A stretch of 64,000 nucleotides of DNA. It comes from Megaleporinus macrocephalus. Taxonomy: Eukaryota > Chordata > Actinopteri > Characiformes > Anostomidae. Position numbers and translations under genes: made by a program. The notes below the pieces were generated by a model that worked only from the letters and a program-made list of their open reading frames with translations, did no database searches and was not told the origin of the DNA. The first letter of the stretch is position 1; each line of letters starts with the position of its first letter. The stretch is taken from the NCBI GenBank assembly GCA_021613375.1, contig CM038719.1, positions 4,228,289 through 4,292,288 on the forward strand. Direction: 5' to 3'. This document shows positions 49,526 to 61,215 of this stretch, piece after piece.

Positions 49526-49974
49526 TTAACATGCAGTCTCCCTGTTCCACATCGGTATGAATTCAGGAGCGCCTCCCGCTCGTTCCACACACCCTGTGGA
49601 GCACGGCCAACCTCAACATTCTCTTATAAGAAGACAAAGAAAGTGAACGAAAGAAAAAATAGAGGTTGCAGAACTTGACCAAATCACAATGGGTGCAGAA
49701 ACGCAGCTGCAGCCGAGCTTCTCGTACAGTCTCTCCAGAGCTTTCAGCACACTCGTCTGGCCATACCTGCTCCGGCTGTTTACACTCAGAGAGGAGGAAT
49801 ACGTGAGACGCCTGGAGAGCATGTGTTTCTGATGAGCGACTCCCTGAACACCGTGTAACACAGTCACCGTGTAGAGGAAGTGTCACCCTTTAACTTTTAC
49901 ATGAGTATCTGGAAGTCGCTGCTGGGTATCGATCTTTTGATCTTGTGGCGGTCTTACATGTTTAGGTGGCCTCT

Positions 49975-50005
<31 letters not shown>

Positions 50006-50410
50006 CCTCCCTCTATCTCTCTCTCTTTCCATCCAAAGGCAGAGGAAGTCCAGACCCAGCTCCTGAGCCTGATCTGGATAGTATTACCTCTGCCTGCGGC
50101 GCGAGAGCATGTTGTTTCCCATTAATGGCCTTCATTCTCATACCTTTCTGCTCCATTACCGCATATTCTTTACCGCCGAGCGCGCGACAGGGAGTCGGGA
50201 AACGGTGCCGGGGAAACGTTTGACATTTACTTCTCGCCGCTAGACGAGCAGATGAGCAACAAGCTGGCCGCCGCCCGTGTGTATGTTTTCCTAAGTGCTT
50301 TTACAGTAGCTGATCCACATCCCAGCACGCTGGAGAAACATTACTCTAATACCACTCTCATGTGTCATCCTCTCTCTCTCTCCCTCTCTCTCTCTCTTTT
50401 CCACAACATA
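49526..50410. other. Unique stretch, candidate conserved non-coding element
   Basis: After a (TC)n run at 49975-50028 comes GC-richer sequence with homeodomain-like words (CCCATTAATGGCC at 50118-50130) up to about 50300. It does not resemble any repeat in the window. It may be regulatory DNA or part of an untranslated exon. Splice sites are not decisive. Confidence 0.4.
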
Positions 50411-50994
50411 CAGTACCATATAGGAGCACCCTGTGGAATGTTGCCCTGTTCTTCAATGGTCTGGACCCCCATAGGACTCCCACAGGACCACCACAGAGCA
50501 GATACTATTAGGGAGGTGGATCATTCTCAGCACTGCAGTGACACTGACATGGTGGTGGTGTGTTAGTGTGCTGTATCACTGCTGGACTGAGAATCGTCCA
50601 CCAACCAAAACTATCCAGACAGCAGTGTCCTGTGGGCGGCGTCCTGTGTCCACTGATGAAGAACTAGAGGAACACAAACTGTGCAGCAGCAGATGAGCTA
50701 CTGTCTCTGACTTTACATCTACAAGGTGGACCAGCAAGTAGTAGGAGTGTCTAATAGAGTGGACAGTGAGTGGACACAGTGTTTAAACTCTCCAGCAGCA
50801 GCACTGCTGAGTCTGATCCACTCACACCAACACAGTCAGTGTCACTGCAGTGCTGAGAATGATCAGCCTCCCTAATAGTATCTGCTCTGTGGTGGTCCTG
50901 TGGGGGTCCTGATCATTAAAGAACAGAGTAATAAAGTATACAGAGAATCAGATGAACTACAGTCTGTGAGTGGAGCTCCTGTATGGTCAGTGGA
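50411..50994. mobile_element. Foldback DNA element with long inverted arms
   Basis: The left arm (CAGTACCATATAGGAGCACC, then GGACTCCCACAGGACCACCA, AGCAGATACTATTAGGGAGG and CATTCTCAGCACTGCAGTGA) is mirrored by the right arm (TCACTGCAGTGCTGAGAATG, CCTCCCTAATAGTATCTGCT, GTGGTGGTCCTGTGGGGGTC, GGAGCTCCTGTATGGTCAGT). The arms between 50475-50550 and 50837-50912 match at nearly all positions. There is no open frame. The family is widespread in teleosts as I recall it. Confidence 0.85.
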
Positions 50995-52090
50995 GTTGAT
51001 ATAATGGAGTGGAGGGTAGTTTAGGGTAGTTTATACTGTAAGCAAGTGGATATATTGCTATTTGTAACATATAATGATAACGTGTGCCCTTACACTACAT
51101 GTTTATGTTGGAGTGGAAGAGTCTAATGCCATCTAGTGGTCGAGAGTTCAAACACAATACAACATGAACCACCGTCTGACACAAATCTTTAATTGTAAAC
51201 TATTGATTAAAAATCGTTACTGTGTTTTAAAATCAATACAGTATCACCTAGAGATGGACTGATCAGCGTTTTTGAGGCTAATTCCGATCACCTTTCAGCA
51301 CAATCAATTGAGGGCGGGGCTATATGCCTCGGCAGGGCTACATGTAGTTATTAGCGCAAGCAAGTCATGAAACATGATGGAAACTGGTTTATTACCATTT
51401 TTAACTAAATTTTCAGTAAATAAACAAAGTAAAGCAAACAAATATCACCAATACTGCAATCATTACATTTAGACCCTTAATTTAAAACTAAAAAAGGTAA
51501 TTAAATACATACAGTAACTGCAGTCATTAAACTCAGACTCTGTTATTTTAAACTAAATCTGTAATCATTAAATGTAGAATATTGAATTGTTGCTGCTGTT
51601 CTGTTTGTACCGGTCAGATCTGGTCTGTAGGTGTTCTGGGTTATTAGTTTTGTGTTAGCTGTGTGTGCTAGCTCTGCTGTTTACTGATACTCACTGTATT
51701 CAGCTGTGTGGTGTCTCTTAATTACCGTATCTGATTAGTAGTGTTAAATATCTTCGTCTTGGTTCCCTCACGAGACTTTTTTAATTCTTAGAGAACGTCC
51801 TGGATGAGTCTGTGTCACACACGGTAACAAACTGCCAGACGGACGATAAACTGTTCTTGTGAGCCGATCAATCTTTCCATCTCTAGTATCACCAAACACG
51901 ATATAGCGATATTTAATATTTTTGATATTTTCATATCCCTCTGCTGTAGATAACCCATCAGAATAAAGTCTGAAGGTATGGAGGGTATGCATTGACATCA
52001 CTTTCCAGCCAGAACAGCTTGACTTAGGGGCAAAACGTTCCGCAACAAGCCTACGTAAACAACGAAACCAGGAACGAAACAAGCAACTAT
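50995..52090. other. Non-coding, repeat fragments
   Basis: Family C pieces lie at 51030-51260, with ATGCCATCTAGTGG at 51126-51139, and at 51880-51945. The rest is AT-rich. No gene. Confidence 0.5.
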
Positions 52091-53326
52091 CTGCTTACAG
52101 TGAAAGCAGCTGGACTTGACAGTGATCTGTCTAAATGGCCAAAGGACCAGTGTCCCATGGATGTTGACATGTGGCTAGGAATTGGGTTTCCTGACATTTA
52201 CATGTATATGGGGTTTTGACTCTGAGGTGATACACTAGCCAAGCCTGAAGGCAAACGAAGAACTTGACCATTAGTCATTAGTATGTGGACAGGTTTGAGG
52301 AGGACGAGGGTCAGGAATGTAGGGACCAAACTACTACGACGTGGCGTTTGGGACACCCCACGACAAAAAGACTAGCACATTCAAATTTTTGTACTTTTCC
52401 AGTTAGTTTGTTGTTTCCTACGACGCGTTCCTTGGTGTTGACCATTAGGAGGATTAAGCGCCTTCTGGTGGTTAAAAATAAACATGAAGAAGAGAAAGAT
52501 GGTGATGCTGCTGTTACAGCTATCAGGTGAAACAAGCCACAGATCATTTGACAACCACTCGCTACTGTGATCTATCCAAAAGACCCAGGAACCAGTGGTC
52601 CATGGACCCCACCAACTGGCCAGGAATCAGGTGTCCTAACACCTCCATGTACATGTGGTTTTGTCACGGGGGAAATACGTTAGCCCAGCCTAGAGGGCAA
52701 ACAGAGGCCCTGGCAATTAGTCACACTTCAAGGTGGGCTTTGTCGGTGGAATCAAAGTGACGAGGACACCAATGGACACTGGGGGTCTCTGGACGGGTGT
52801 GTGCAAATATTTCTATTCATCACAGCTTTTACTTGGGAAACCGTGATCTAGCAAGGCCTCCTTTGTTCGTAGCTCACACGACCCCTCGGTAACGCTATAT
52901 GTCTGAGCAGGTAAGACAGTCAGAGAATGAATGAGCCCCCACCGAAACACCGCAGAGACAGTTTTGACAGCCCTCTGTACACGTAGGGCAGGACTTGGAG
53001 AGACATGTTCACATGCAGCAGCAGCGTAGCAGTTATTTTCAGAGCTGCTTCTGTGAAACGCAGCCGTCCATTAGCGTTTGTTCTCCTTCGCTTGCAGAGG
53101 TCTGCAACAAGAATGCTGAGAATTCTTATTCTTGCAGAATCAGTTGCTTTTCATTCCACTGCACAAAGAACTCATTCCTTCATGGTTGTTCTTGTGTTTT
53201 CGCAGAATTCACACTGAATGCTCGCTAACGCTGCCACAAAGTGGGCAGAACCACAGTGACTCCCACCGGCTATGACATCATGGACATACCTTCCATTCAT
53301 GTTGTCTAATTTTTCATCTTGAGTGC

Positions 53327-53420
<94 letters not shown>

Positions 53421-53700
53421 ATATATATATATATATATTATAGTTTGACATAATCAAAGAACAGCAATGAGGCGTCTGGGAAGGCCCACAACATCCCGAC
53501 GTAAGACGTTTTTGTATTTTTCCAGCTAGTTTGATGTTTCCTACGACATGTTTCATGACGATGACCAACAGGAGGGCAGGGTGTCCTGTGGTGGTCATAT
53601 TAAAATGAGCTGCCATGTGAAACAACAAGCCACAGATCATCGATATTACAGTAACATCACCAAATTTAACAGCAGTGCTACAAACACACCAATCACAGCA
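52090..53700. repeat. Diverged dispersed repeat in several pieces
   Basis: TTTTGTACTTTTCCAGTTAG, TTGTTTCCTACGACGCGTTC and GACCATTAGGAGG at 52388-52453 recur as TTTTGTATTTTTCCAGCTAG, ATGTTTCCTACGACATGTTT and GACCAACAGGAGG at 53509-53574. CCAGTGTCCCATGG and CCAGTGGTCCATGG (52148, 52590) mark another shared part. A long (TA)n tract lies at 53330-53440. No coding region. Confidence 0.6.
53330..53440. repeat. (TA)n microsatellite
   Basis: About 50 TA units, interrupted once by CACACATACA. Confidence 0.95.
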
Positions 53701-54116
53701 CATTAACATCTCAACCACAGTTTAAACCACGTCCAACTGCTCCAAACACATTCATTACCTCACGTTCTCTTTGAAGGATAAACACACCATACTGTCCTCT
53801 TCGTGAACCCCATGAAGGTCATTTTGTTTGGAACACAAAATCTCCAGCATCACATGCAGCACTTCTAGAGCCATGACTGACAGTTTCCCGACCCGCCTCC
53901 TCAACAACCTATGAACTCATGCAAGAACGCGAATGATGATTGGTTGGAGTCAAACGTGCAGTCTTGCCAGTCTCACAATCTTGGCACGTTACATTTTTGT
54001 CTATATCATGCAGCCCCAGTCCACATGTCTTGCTGGATCCAGTCTAGTTCCATAGTTGACATTTTACTGAAACCATTCTTCTAAGTTCCTATAGAGGACC
54101 CTGACCCTGACCCTTC

Positions 54117-54700
54117 CTCTCTCAGGAGGTCGTCCAGGTGCTCTTCCAGTCTCTTGTCATTTCAGGACTGGACTTCTGCAACTCTATGGGCACTCTATGG
54201 GCTTTTCTTTCTCTGCAGGCCTTGCAACTGGTCCAGGATGCAGCAGCACTATTCATCTTCAATCTTCCAAATTCGCTCATGTTGCTCGCTTCACTGGCTT
54301 CCTGTAGCTGTTCGCAAAGCCAAGAATGGACCCCCTCCCTCATTACAGCAGTGGTCAAGAGTTGATCTGTACCTACAGCCCTTTGAGCTTCAAGTACAGC
54401 TTGGCAGGACCTGCCATCCCTCAAGATGGAAGACAAGCGATAAGACTCTCTGCAGTCCTGGATCCCAGATGGTGCAATGAACTTCCATTGGCTGTCCGAA
54501 CAGCAGACTGGACTCCCTCCTTACAGCAGTGGTCAAGAGTCCATCTGTACCTACAGCCCTTTGAGCTTCAAGTACAGCTTGGTGGGACCTGCCATCCCTC
54601 AAGATGCATGGAAGACAAGCGATAAGACTCTCTGCAGTCCTGGATCCCAGATGGTGGAATGAACTTCCATTGGCTGTCCAAACAGCAGACTGGACTCTGT
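54117..54700 (+). pseudogene. L2-like LINE reverse-transcriptase C-terminal fragment with internal duplication
   Basis: The plus frame gives FQSLVISGLDFCNS, LQLVQDAAALFIFNLPNS, then, after frameshifts, WCNELPLAVRTA and WWNELPLAVQTA-like pieces. This is the order found at the end of L2/Rex-type LINE proteins (LVxSRLDYCNS, LQxVQNAAARLI, WNxLPxxxR). A segment of about 178 bp is tandemly duplicated (54345-54522 and 54523-54704). Several frameshifts make it inactive. Confidence 0.8.
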
Positions 54701-55727
54701 CACGGTCTTCAAATGCAGCCCTTGTTTCTGGCAGTGTTTGAGCTTAAGGCTAGTTTGGGCTTAAACTTGTTTGTACTAGCTAGAGATACACACTCTACCC
54801 AAACACAAAGCACTGCCGTAAGCCGCGCTGGAAAACAGAGTCTGCTAAATGCCATACACGTAAACGAAAATAAAACGCTTGTTTGAACTGTATTAGAGTC
54901 ACTCAGCCTGTAAAACCCAATCCGACTCATGTTCCTGGTGAACGAGGGGAAATAAGAAGTCTGGAAGAACAGGTTGTCTGAGATACAGTCAAAGAGATGA
55001 TTCTAGGTCAGCACGAGAGCAGGTCCAGACGAAATATCGCCTGGAAGTCACGGCTAGCTTGAGGAACCTGTTGATGTCCAGGGTTGAGTCATCTGGTCCA
55101 GGCCTGTGACCTTCCCCCCAGTTCCCTTTCAGCTGTCTTGGATTCTCCAGCCCTTTACTCGCTCAGTGGAGAGAAAACGTCACCCGAAGCGAGCACGTAG
55201 ACAAATCATCAAAACACTACTGACATAAACAGAGAGCGTCTCCGAGAAAGCACAGCGCTCGAGCCAAACTCTCATTCACCCGTGGCCAGAACGCCCGTTC
55301 CGATTGTCAACACACTCGGGGAGTTGTCGGACAAAGCAAACAGCCATCCATCTGAGAACTGTTACAAGGGTTACGCATGGGAAGCTGGGGAGGTCGGAAA
55401 TGAGCAGAAGCGTGGAGGCAACAGGGAGAGCTGGAGATCCTCCAAACAAGGTGAGAGCATGTACACCTCCGTGCTTCACTGATTTGGGCAGTACTTTACG
55501 AACACAGACATTACAAAAACACTGCTTCATTGGATTTAATTGGATTTAGTGCAGTGTGAAAAGCTTTATTTTAAATCTGGCACCTTTTCTCTGTTCCAGC
55601 TAACCAAACCTTATACAGTTGGCATGCAAGTTGGAAGACCCCCAGTTAATTGACATGATGTGTTGATTTTCTGGGTAAAATATGTCAATTTCCTGCAAAT
55701 TTATACCTTAGAATTAGAATTTAGAGC
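54701..55727. other. Non-coding, partly unique
   Basis: LINE-like tail near 54780-54890 (GCCATACACGTAAACGAAAA), then unique GC-richer sequence to 55490. No exon claimed. Confidence 0.4.
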
Positions 55728-55885
55728 TACTGACCATTTGTGTTTGCACACAGAGGAATTTGACCTCCACATTTAACCCATTCATGCAGTGCAACCCCCA
55801 CTAGAGGGCAGCGAACACACTCACTCAGGGGACTGAACCAGTAACCTTCTGGTCACTAGGCTGGTTCCCTGACCTCCAGACAGGC
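55728..55885 (-). mobile_element. tRNA-derived SINE, unexpanded copy 2
   Basis: CTGACCATTTGTGTTTGCAC, GAGGAATTTGACCTCCACAT, CCACTAGAGGGCAGCGAACA and GGCTGGTTCCCTGACCTCC match the copy at 33916-34190, with an internal deletion. CCACTAGAGGGCAGCG at 55798-55813 is a good fit to the CTCF core. Confidence 0.78.
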
Positions 55886-55944
55886 CTGCAAGCCAAAACC
55901 TGGGATTTTAGCACACTGTGTCTTAATTATTTTCAGCAAATCAT

Positions 55945-56065
55945 CACTGTCCAAAACAAAACAAGTGAACAACTTCACTTTCAATATAAGTCAATGGAAC
56001 CAGAAATTCTTCCAAGCTATTCTAGAGCATTTCTATTGGTTCAGTCATCATGGAACCCTGGATCC
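55945..56065. mobile_element. Family A MITE, fragment
   Basis: CACTGTCCAAAACAAAACAA, AGTCAATGGAACCAGAAATT and GAGCATTTCTATTGGTTC identify it. Another fragment lies at 56505-56580. Confidence 0.65.
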
Positions 56066-59000
56066 CACAGAACACATGGTTTCAACTAGAACCATTAACT
56101 AAAGAACACTTAAGGAACCATCTATATCTAGAAGACTGTAGTTTGTCATTTGTAACAATAGAAGAACACTTTTTGAAAAGGTTCTTCATAGAACCATATA
56201 CAACACAGCCTCCATTAGTCTGAAGAACTATTTCACCCTGCAAAGTACCAGTTAAACATGCAAAAGGTTCTATACAGAACTCATGGTCCTAAATAGAACC
56301 AATCTCTTAACTAAAGAACCCTCGAATAACCATATAAGAGTGTAGCTTGACTTTGTATCAACAGAAAAACAGTTTTTGCAGCTACATAGAACCATGAACA
56401 AAACATTCTCCATTAATCTGAGGAACCATTTCACCACGCAAAGAACTATTTCATGCTTAAATGACTGACTACATAGAACTCATGGTTCTACCTTGATACA
56501 GTTATTTTGGAGCATTTCTGTTGGTCCATTCATCATGAAGTTTCCACACATTCAAATGATGTAAAAAAAAAATTGGAGATACTGTTTACTGTTCTACTTT
56601 GGACTGAAGGAAATAAGCAGTAAATTTAAAGAGTATTTATTTTCATAGTATTTTCATTCAGACAATTCACGCCTAATCTGACCGGGGCGCCCAAACTTTT
56701 GCACACGACTGCGCCCTGCTGCCATGTTGCGTAACCTGTTTTAACGGAGAGGAAAAAGTGACACAGCATAATTGCAGTCACTCAGAATCACAGGTGGTCA
56801 GTTCATTCAGTCTGTTCCACATACTTGAGTGCAATTTAGACCAATTAGCATTTTACTAAAGACCAAAGGCTCCAGCTTTATCATATTTTAGGTTTAACGT
56901 CATTCTCTTGGTTTTGGCTCCTGCAGAGCTTTACTGTAGCACTTCAGAGCTTCAGCACTTTGTTTTAGACCCAAATGATCCAGAAGAACCGAGAAGCTTC
57001 AGTTCCAGTGCTGAGAGATGTAGGGTGGACGTTCCAGTGCAGTTCTTTAGTAGCGATGGCGGTTATATACAAGACTTCTCCTTCTCAACACTCTTTAAAA
57101 AAGAGTCTTCTTTATGGGTATTTATAGATAGTTCTAGATAGAATTATGAATTCTCCATTAATCTGAAAAACATTTTAAGCATGCAATCGGTTCTATAAAG
57201 AACTCACAGTGTCCCTTCTCCAAAGAACCCTTTAACTCTGCATCTTTAGAGTGTATGATTAAAAAGCTTTAGTTGATGGTTCTTTCAAGAATCTTTCTTT
57301 TTTTTTAAATGGTTCTAGGTTCTATGCAGAACCATGTACAACACATTCTCTGTCAGTCTGAAGAACAATTTTACCATGTAAAGAACCATTTAAGCATGCA
57401 ACTAGTTCTATATAGAACTCATGGTTTCCTTTTCTAAAGAACCCTCAAAGATCCATCTTTTTTCAAGACTATAGCTTGACATTGTAACAACAGGAGAACC
57501 ATTCCTGGTGCTATATAGAACTTTTCGAAAAGCTTCTATAAAGAACCATGGACCCTACAGAACACATGGTTCCAACTAGAACCTTTAGCTAAAGAACACT
57601 TAAAGAACCATCTACATCTATAAGACTGTAGTTTGCCATTTTAACAATAGAAGAACACTTTTGAGAAGGTTCTACATAGAACCATACACAACAAACACGC
57701 ATTCAAATGGTTCTACAGAACTCATAGTCCTAAATAGAACCATTCCCTTAACTAAAGAACCCTGGAAGAACCGAAGAAGAAGTGTAGCTTGACCATGTAT
57801 CAACGGAAAAAACAGTTTTTGCAGCTACATAGAACCATGAACAAAACATTCTCCATCAGGCTGAGGAACCATTTCACCATGCAAAGAACCATTATATGCT
57901 GAAATGGATTGACTATATAGAACTCATGGTTCCACCTTCATAAACCATCTCTTTTTAAGAGTTTAGTTAAGACATTGTAACAATAAAAGAGGTTCCATAT
58001 AGAACAATATAAAACACATTCTCCATCAGTATGAAGAACCATTTAATTCTGTAAAGAACCACTTAAGCATAAAATGGTTCCTATACTGTGCTGAGGTGAG
58101 TTTAAAAGTCTTTATCTGATCGATAAGTGTCTGATTACCAGTAAGATCACAGATCTGATTAGAACAGAAGTAAATAATCATAAACACAATACAAAGTAAC
58201 ATGAATATGTTATTGTGAGAGAAGTAGATCAGATCTTGATCCAGTTTGAAGAACAAAGTTAGGTTCCAGATTTCTCCTGGACGCCCCAGATATTGTATGA
58301 ATGTGTTCAGTTCCTTCAGCAGCAAATCTTGATTTATCTTAATGAAGAACTGAGCAGTCAAAGCAGGTATTAGATGAGAGCTGATAATAATACTGGGTTC
58401 TTCAGGAGAAGCTTGGAAAGGGTCCTAAAACTTTTGTACAGTACTGTAGAACTCAGTTTTATACAGACATTGAGGAAACTTCTTTTTTAAGTGTGTAGCT
58501 TTATGTTGTTTTATGTGGTGTAATATAGAACACATTCACCACGTATCTCCACACAAAGAGCAATTTGAGCATGAAAAGGTTGTGTATGGAACTCCTGGTT
58601 CCAACTAGAACCATTAACTAAAGAACCCGTAAAGAACCAGCTTTTTTCAAAGTGTAGCATGATATTGTAGGAACAGAAGAACACTTTTTAAAAATGTTCT
58701 ATGTAGAACCATATAAAACACATTCTTCATCAATCCGAAGAATCATTACACCCTGCAAAGAACCATGAAATAGTTCTATGGAGAACTCACAAATGGAACC
58801 ATTGCTTTAAATAAAAAAACCCTTAAGTCTAGCTTGACATTGTAATAACAGAGGAACCCTTTTATTGCTATATAGAACCATATACAACACATTCTACATC
58901 AATCTGAGGAACCATTACACCATGTAAGGCAGGAAATGGTTCTGTATGGAACTTACAGCTCTAATTAGAACCATTAACTAAAGAACATTTGCAGTTTAGT

Positions 59001-59319
59001 TTGACACTGTAACAATAAAAGAACCCTTTTTGTTGCTATATAGAACCATATACAACACATTCTACATCAATCTGAAGAACCATTACACCATGTAAGGCAG
59101 GAAATGGTTCTATATAGAACTTATGGCTCTAACTATAACCATTAATTAAAGAACTTTTGAAGTTTAGCTTGACACTGTAACAATAGGGGAACCCTTTTTG
59201 GTGCTATATAGAACCGTATACAACACATTCACCGTCAATGTAAAGAACAATTACATCATGTAAGGCAGGAAATGGTTCTATATAGAACTCACAGCTCTAA
59301 TTAGAACCATTAATGAAAG

Positions 59320-59330
<11 letters not shown>
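56065..59330. repeat. AGAACC-type dispersed/tandem repeat region
   Basis: Many degenerate copies of a unit of about 200-300 bp share AGAACCATATACAACACATT, CTCCATCAATCTGAAGAACC, CATGCAAAGAACCATTTAAG, GGTTCTATATAGAACTCATG and AGCTTGACATTGTAACAATA. The palindromic core GGTTCTATATAGAACC occurs in many units. Family B MITE copy 4 and a unique part (56600-57170) interrupt it. Confidence 0.85.
58085..58445 (-). mobile_element. Family B MITE, copy 4
   Basis: AGTCTTTATCTGATCGATAA, AGTTTGAAGAACAAAGTTAG, GAAGCTTGGAAAGGG and the end CTTTTGTACAGTACTGTA. Inserted in the AGAACC repeat region. Confidence 0.8.
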
Positions 59331-59396
<66 letters not shown>

Positions 59397-59429
59397 TGCT
59401 ACAGAGAACCTTAAACAAAGGAAATGTTG

Positions 59430-59495
<66 letters not shown>

Positions 59496-59556
59496 TTTTT
59501 CCTTTTTTTTTAATTAATATCAACATTTCCTTTGTTTAAGGTTCTCTGTAGCACCT
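59324..59556. repeat. Two (TA)n tracts and a perfect 38-bp inverted repeat
   Basis: Arm 1 at 59394-59431 (AGGTGCTACAGAGAACCTTA and on) is the exact reverse complement of arm 2 at 59519-59556. The spacer of 87 bp is mostly (TA)n. A further (TA)n tract precedes arm 1. Confidence 0.93.
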
Positions 59557-60016
59557 AACAAGGTTCTACTTTGCAGAACTTTGTCTGATACACAACTCAG
59601 GACTTCTTCATGTAGGTGGTTACTTCTGCTCAAGTCAGTGTTCCACAGAAGCCCCCATTTCTTCAGCACGGAGGGCCCCGAGGAAGCTCTGCTCTCAGCC
59701 TAATTATCTAAATTCCGAGGTTTGAAAGCCTGTCAGCTTGACGTGATCTACACCTGCGGTCTCTGTTAATCCCTGTCGGTTCGAAGAACAAACAAGAACT
59801 TGATCCAGAGTAGACACCTGAGAGTTATTACGCGCACGGACTCAGTAAAAGCCTCGTTTCCCTCCTTAGACGCGCTCTGTCTCCAGCAGCCCCTGCTTCC
59901 AGTCCCCCGCTCCACCTTAAACACTGCAGCAGTTACGTTCTGGCGCCGCTCCGTTTAAGGTGGACCGGGGAATTCGAACCAGAGGCCGGCGAACGAGAAG
60001 TGCCTGCCCTGCTTAC
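59557..60016. other. GC-richer unique sequence next to the candidate 5' exon
   Basis: No repeat. CpGs become frequent from about 59830. In the model below this is the start of the neurotrophin intron on the minus strand. Confidence 0.4.
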
Positions 60017-60610
60017 CGTTTAGGTGAGTTTCGGACCTCACGTCCTTTCGAATGAAACCACATTGATTCCACCAGATCCCTCCGCCAAGAAGTTAAGATG
60101 ACAGGCTCCGGATCACGTCGCTTCCAGACGCAGCCGATAGCTCCCTCATGTCATCTCCAAATCATTCCGCGCGCGTCCGTAAAGATCTGTAAATCCATAC
60201 GTCGAGGAGGAACACACATCGGCTTGAACTTGGCAGAAGCTCCTCAGAAGGCACCACCAACTTCTCGCTCCAACTTACGCGCCAAAAAAAAAATCCAGGT
60301 AGCTTCTTTCAGGTCCTCCCAGGACTGTCCGCAGGCTGAGGGAAGGTAAAGTTTCTGAGACGACGGGAAGAAGAACCAGACCCAGAGAAAAAGGGGGCTG
60401 GTTTCGAGGAAGGAGGGGGGGTGGGGGTGGAGGGGAGGGGATGGGATGGGATGGGAGGGGAGAGGACGGGGGTGGGGGGGCGAAGAGAAGACATGAGGAG
60501 GGGAAAAAGGGATGAGGAACATCTGCTGTGGGTGTAGTTCTCCAAGTTCTCTCCGCTGCAGGAAACTTTCACCTATTCCACAGGCGCGCGCGAAACCAGG
60601 AGCTGCGCGT
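60017..60610 (-). promoter_or_regulatory. Candidate non-coding 5' exon and promoter of the neurotrophin gene
   Basis: This block is GC-rich, CpG-containing (GCGCGCGCG at about 60582) and unique. On the minus strand it ends in a strong donor, AACG then GTAAGCAG, at 60016. The matching acceptor is just upstream of the neurotrophin ATG at 28478. Neurotrophin genes are known for distant non-coding 5' exons, so an intron of about 31.5 kb is plausible. The G-rich run at 60410-60480 would be C-rich in the RNA. It could instead be the promoter of another gene outside the window. No transcript evidence is available. Confidence 0.4.
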
Positions 60611-60628
60611 ATAGAAGGAAAAAAAAAA

Positions 60629-61215
60629 ACATCACATGACCAACACGTGTGGGTAATCACATGAGGGTTATATTCTCTTAGTCACTTGTGATCACAGTAT
60701 TTACATGAGGAGACATGTGATCACACACTGTGTACATGGAGTCACAAGTGATCACATGATTCACTTCATTATTAGGAGACATGCAATCACATGCTGTTTA
60801 CATTATGCCACATGTTATCACATGTTAGTTGCATTGCATACTATTCACACTCTATGTGATCACATACTGTTTACACTATGTATTTACATTATGTCATTGG
60901 TAATCACATGTTGTTTACCTAGTTACCTTGTGTCGCATGAAATCACATACTATTTATAACATGTTATTACATTCTTTTTAATTTAACATCACATGACTGC
61001 CACTTGTGGGTAATCACATGAGGATTGTTGTTGATCCTATTATTTAAATTATGAAACATGTGATCACATGATTTACTTCATTATTAGGAGACATGCAATC
61101 ACATGCTGTTTACATTATGCCACGTTATCACATGTAAGTTGTATTGCATACTATTCACATTCTATGTGATCACACACTGTTTACATGGGGTCACATGTGA
61201 TCACACTATGTGTGT
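60629..61215. repeat. TGATCACATG-rich duplicated repeat
   Basis: Two copies start ACATCACATGACCAACACGT (60629) and ACATCACATGACTGCCACTT (60986). Both contain GTGGGTAATCACATGAGG, ATTAGGAGACATGCAATCAC and TGCTGTTTACATTATGCCAC. The words CACATG and GATCAC recur every 20-40 bases. Confidence 0.8.

Noticed and set aside
60098..60660. Open frames in the GC-rich block, both strands
   Set aside because: Low-complexity proline, serine and arginine readings with no domain. The block is better explained as promoter or untranslated exon.
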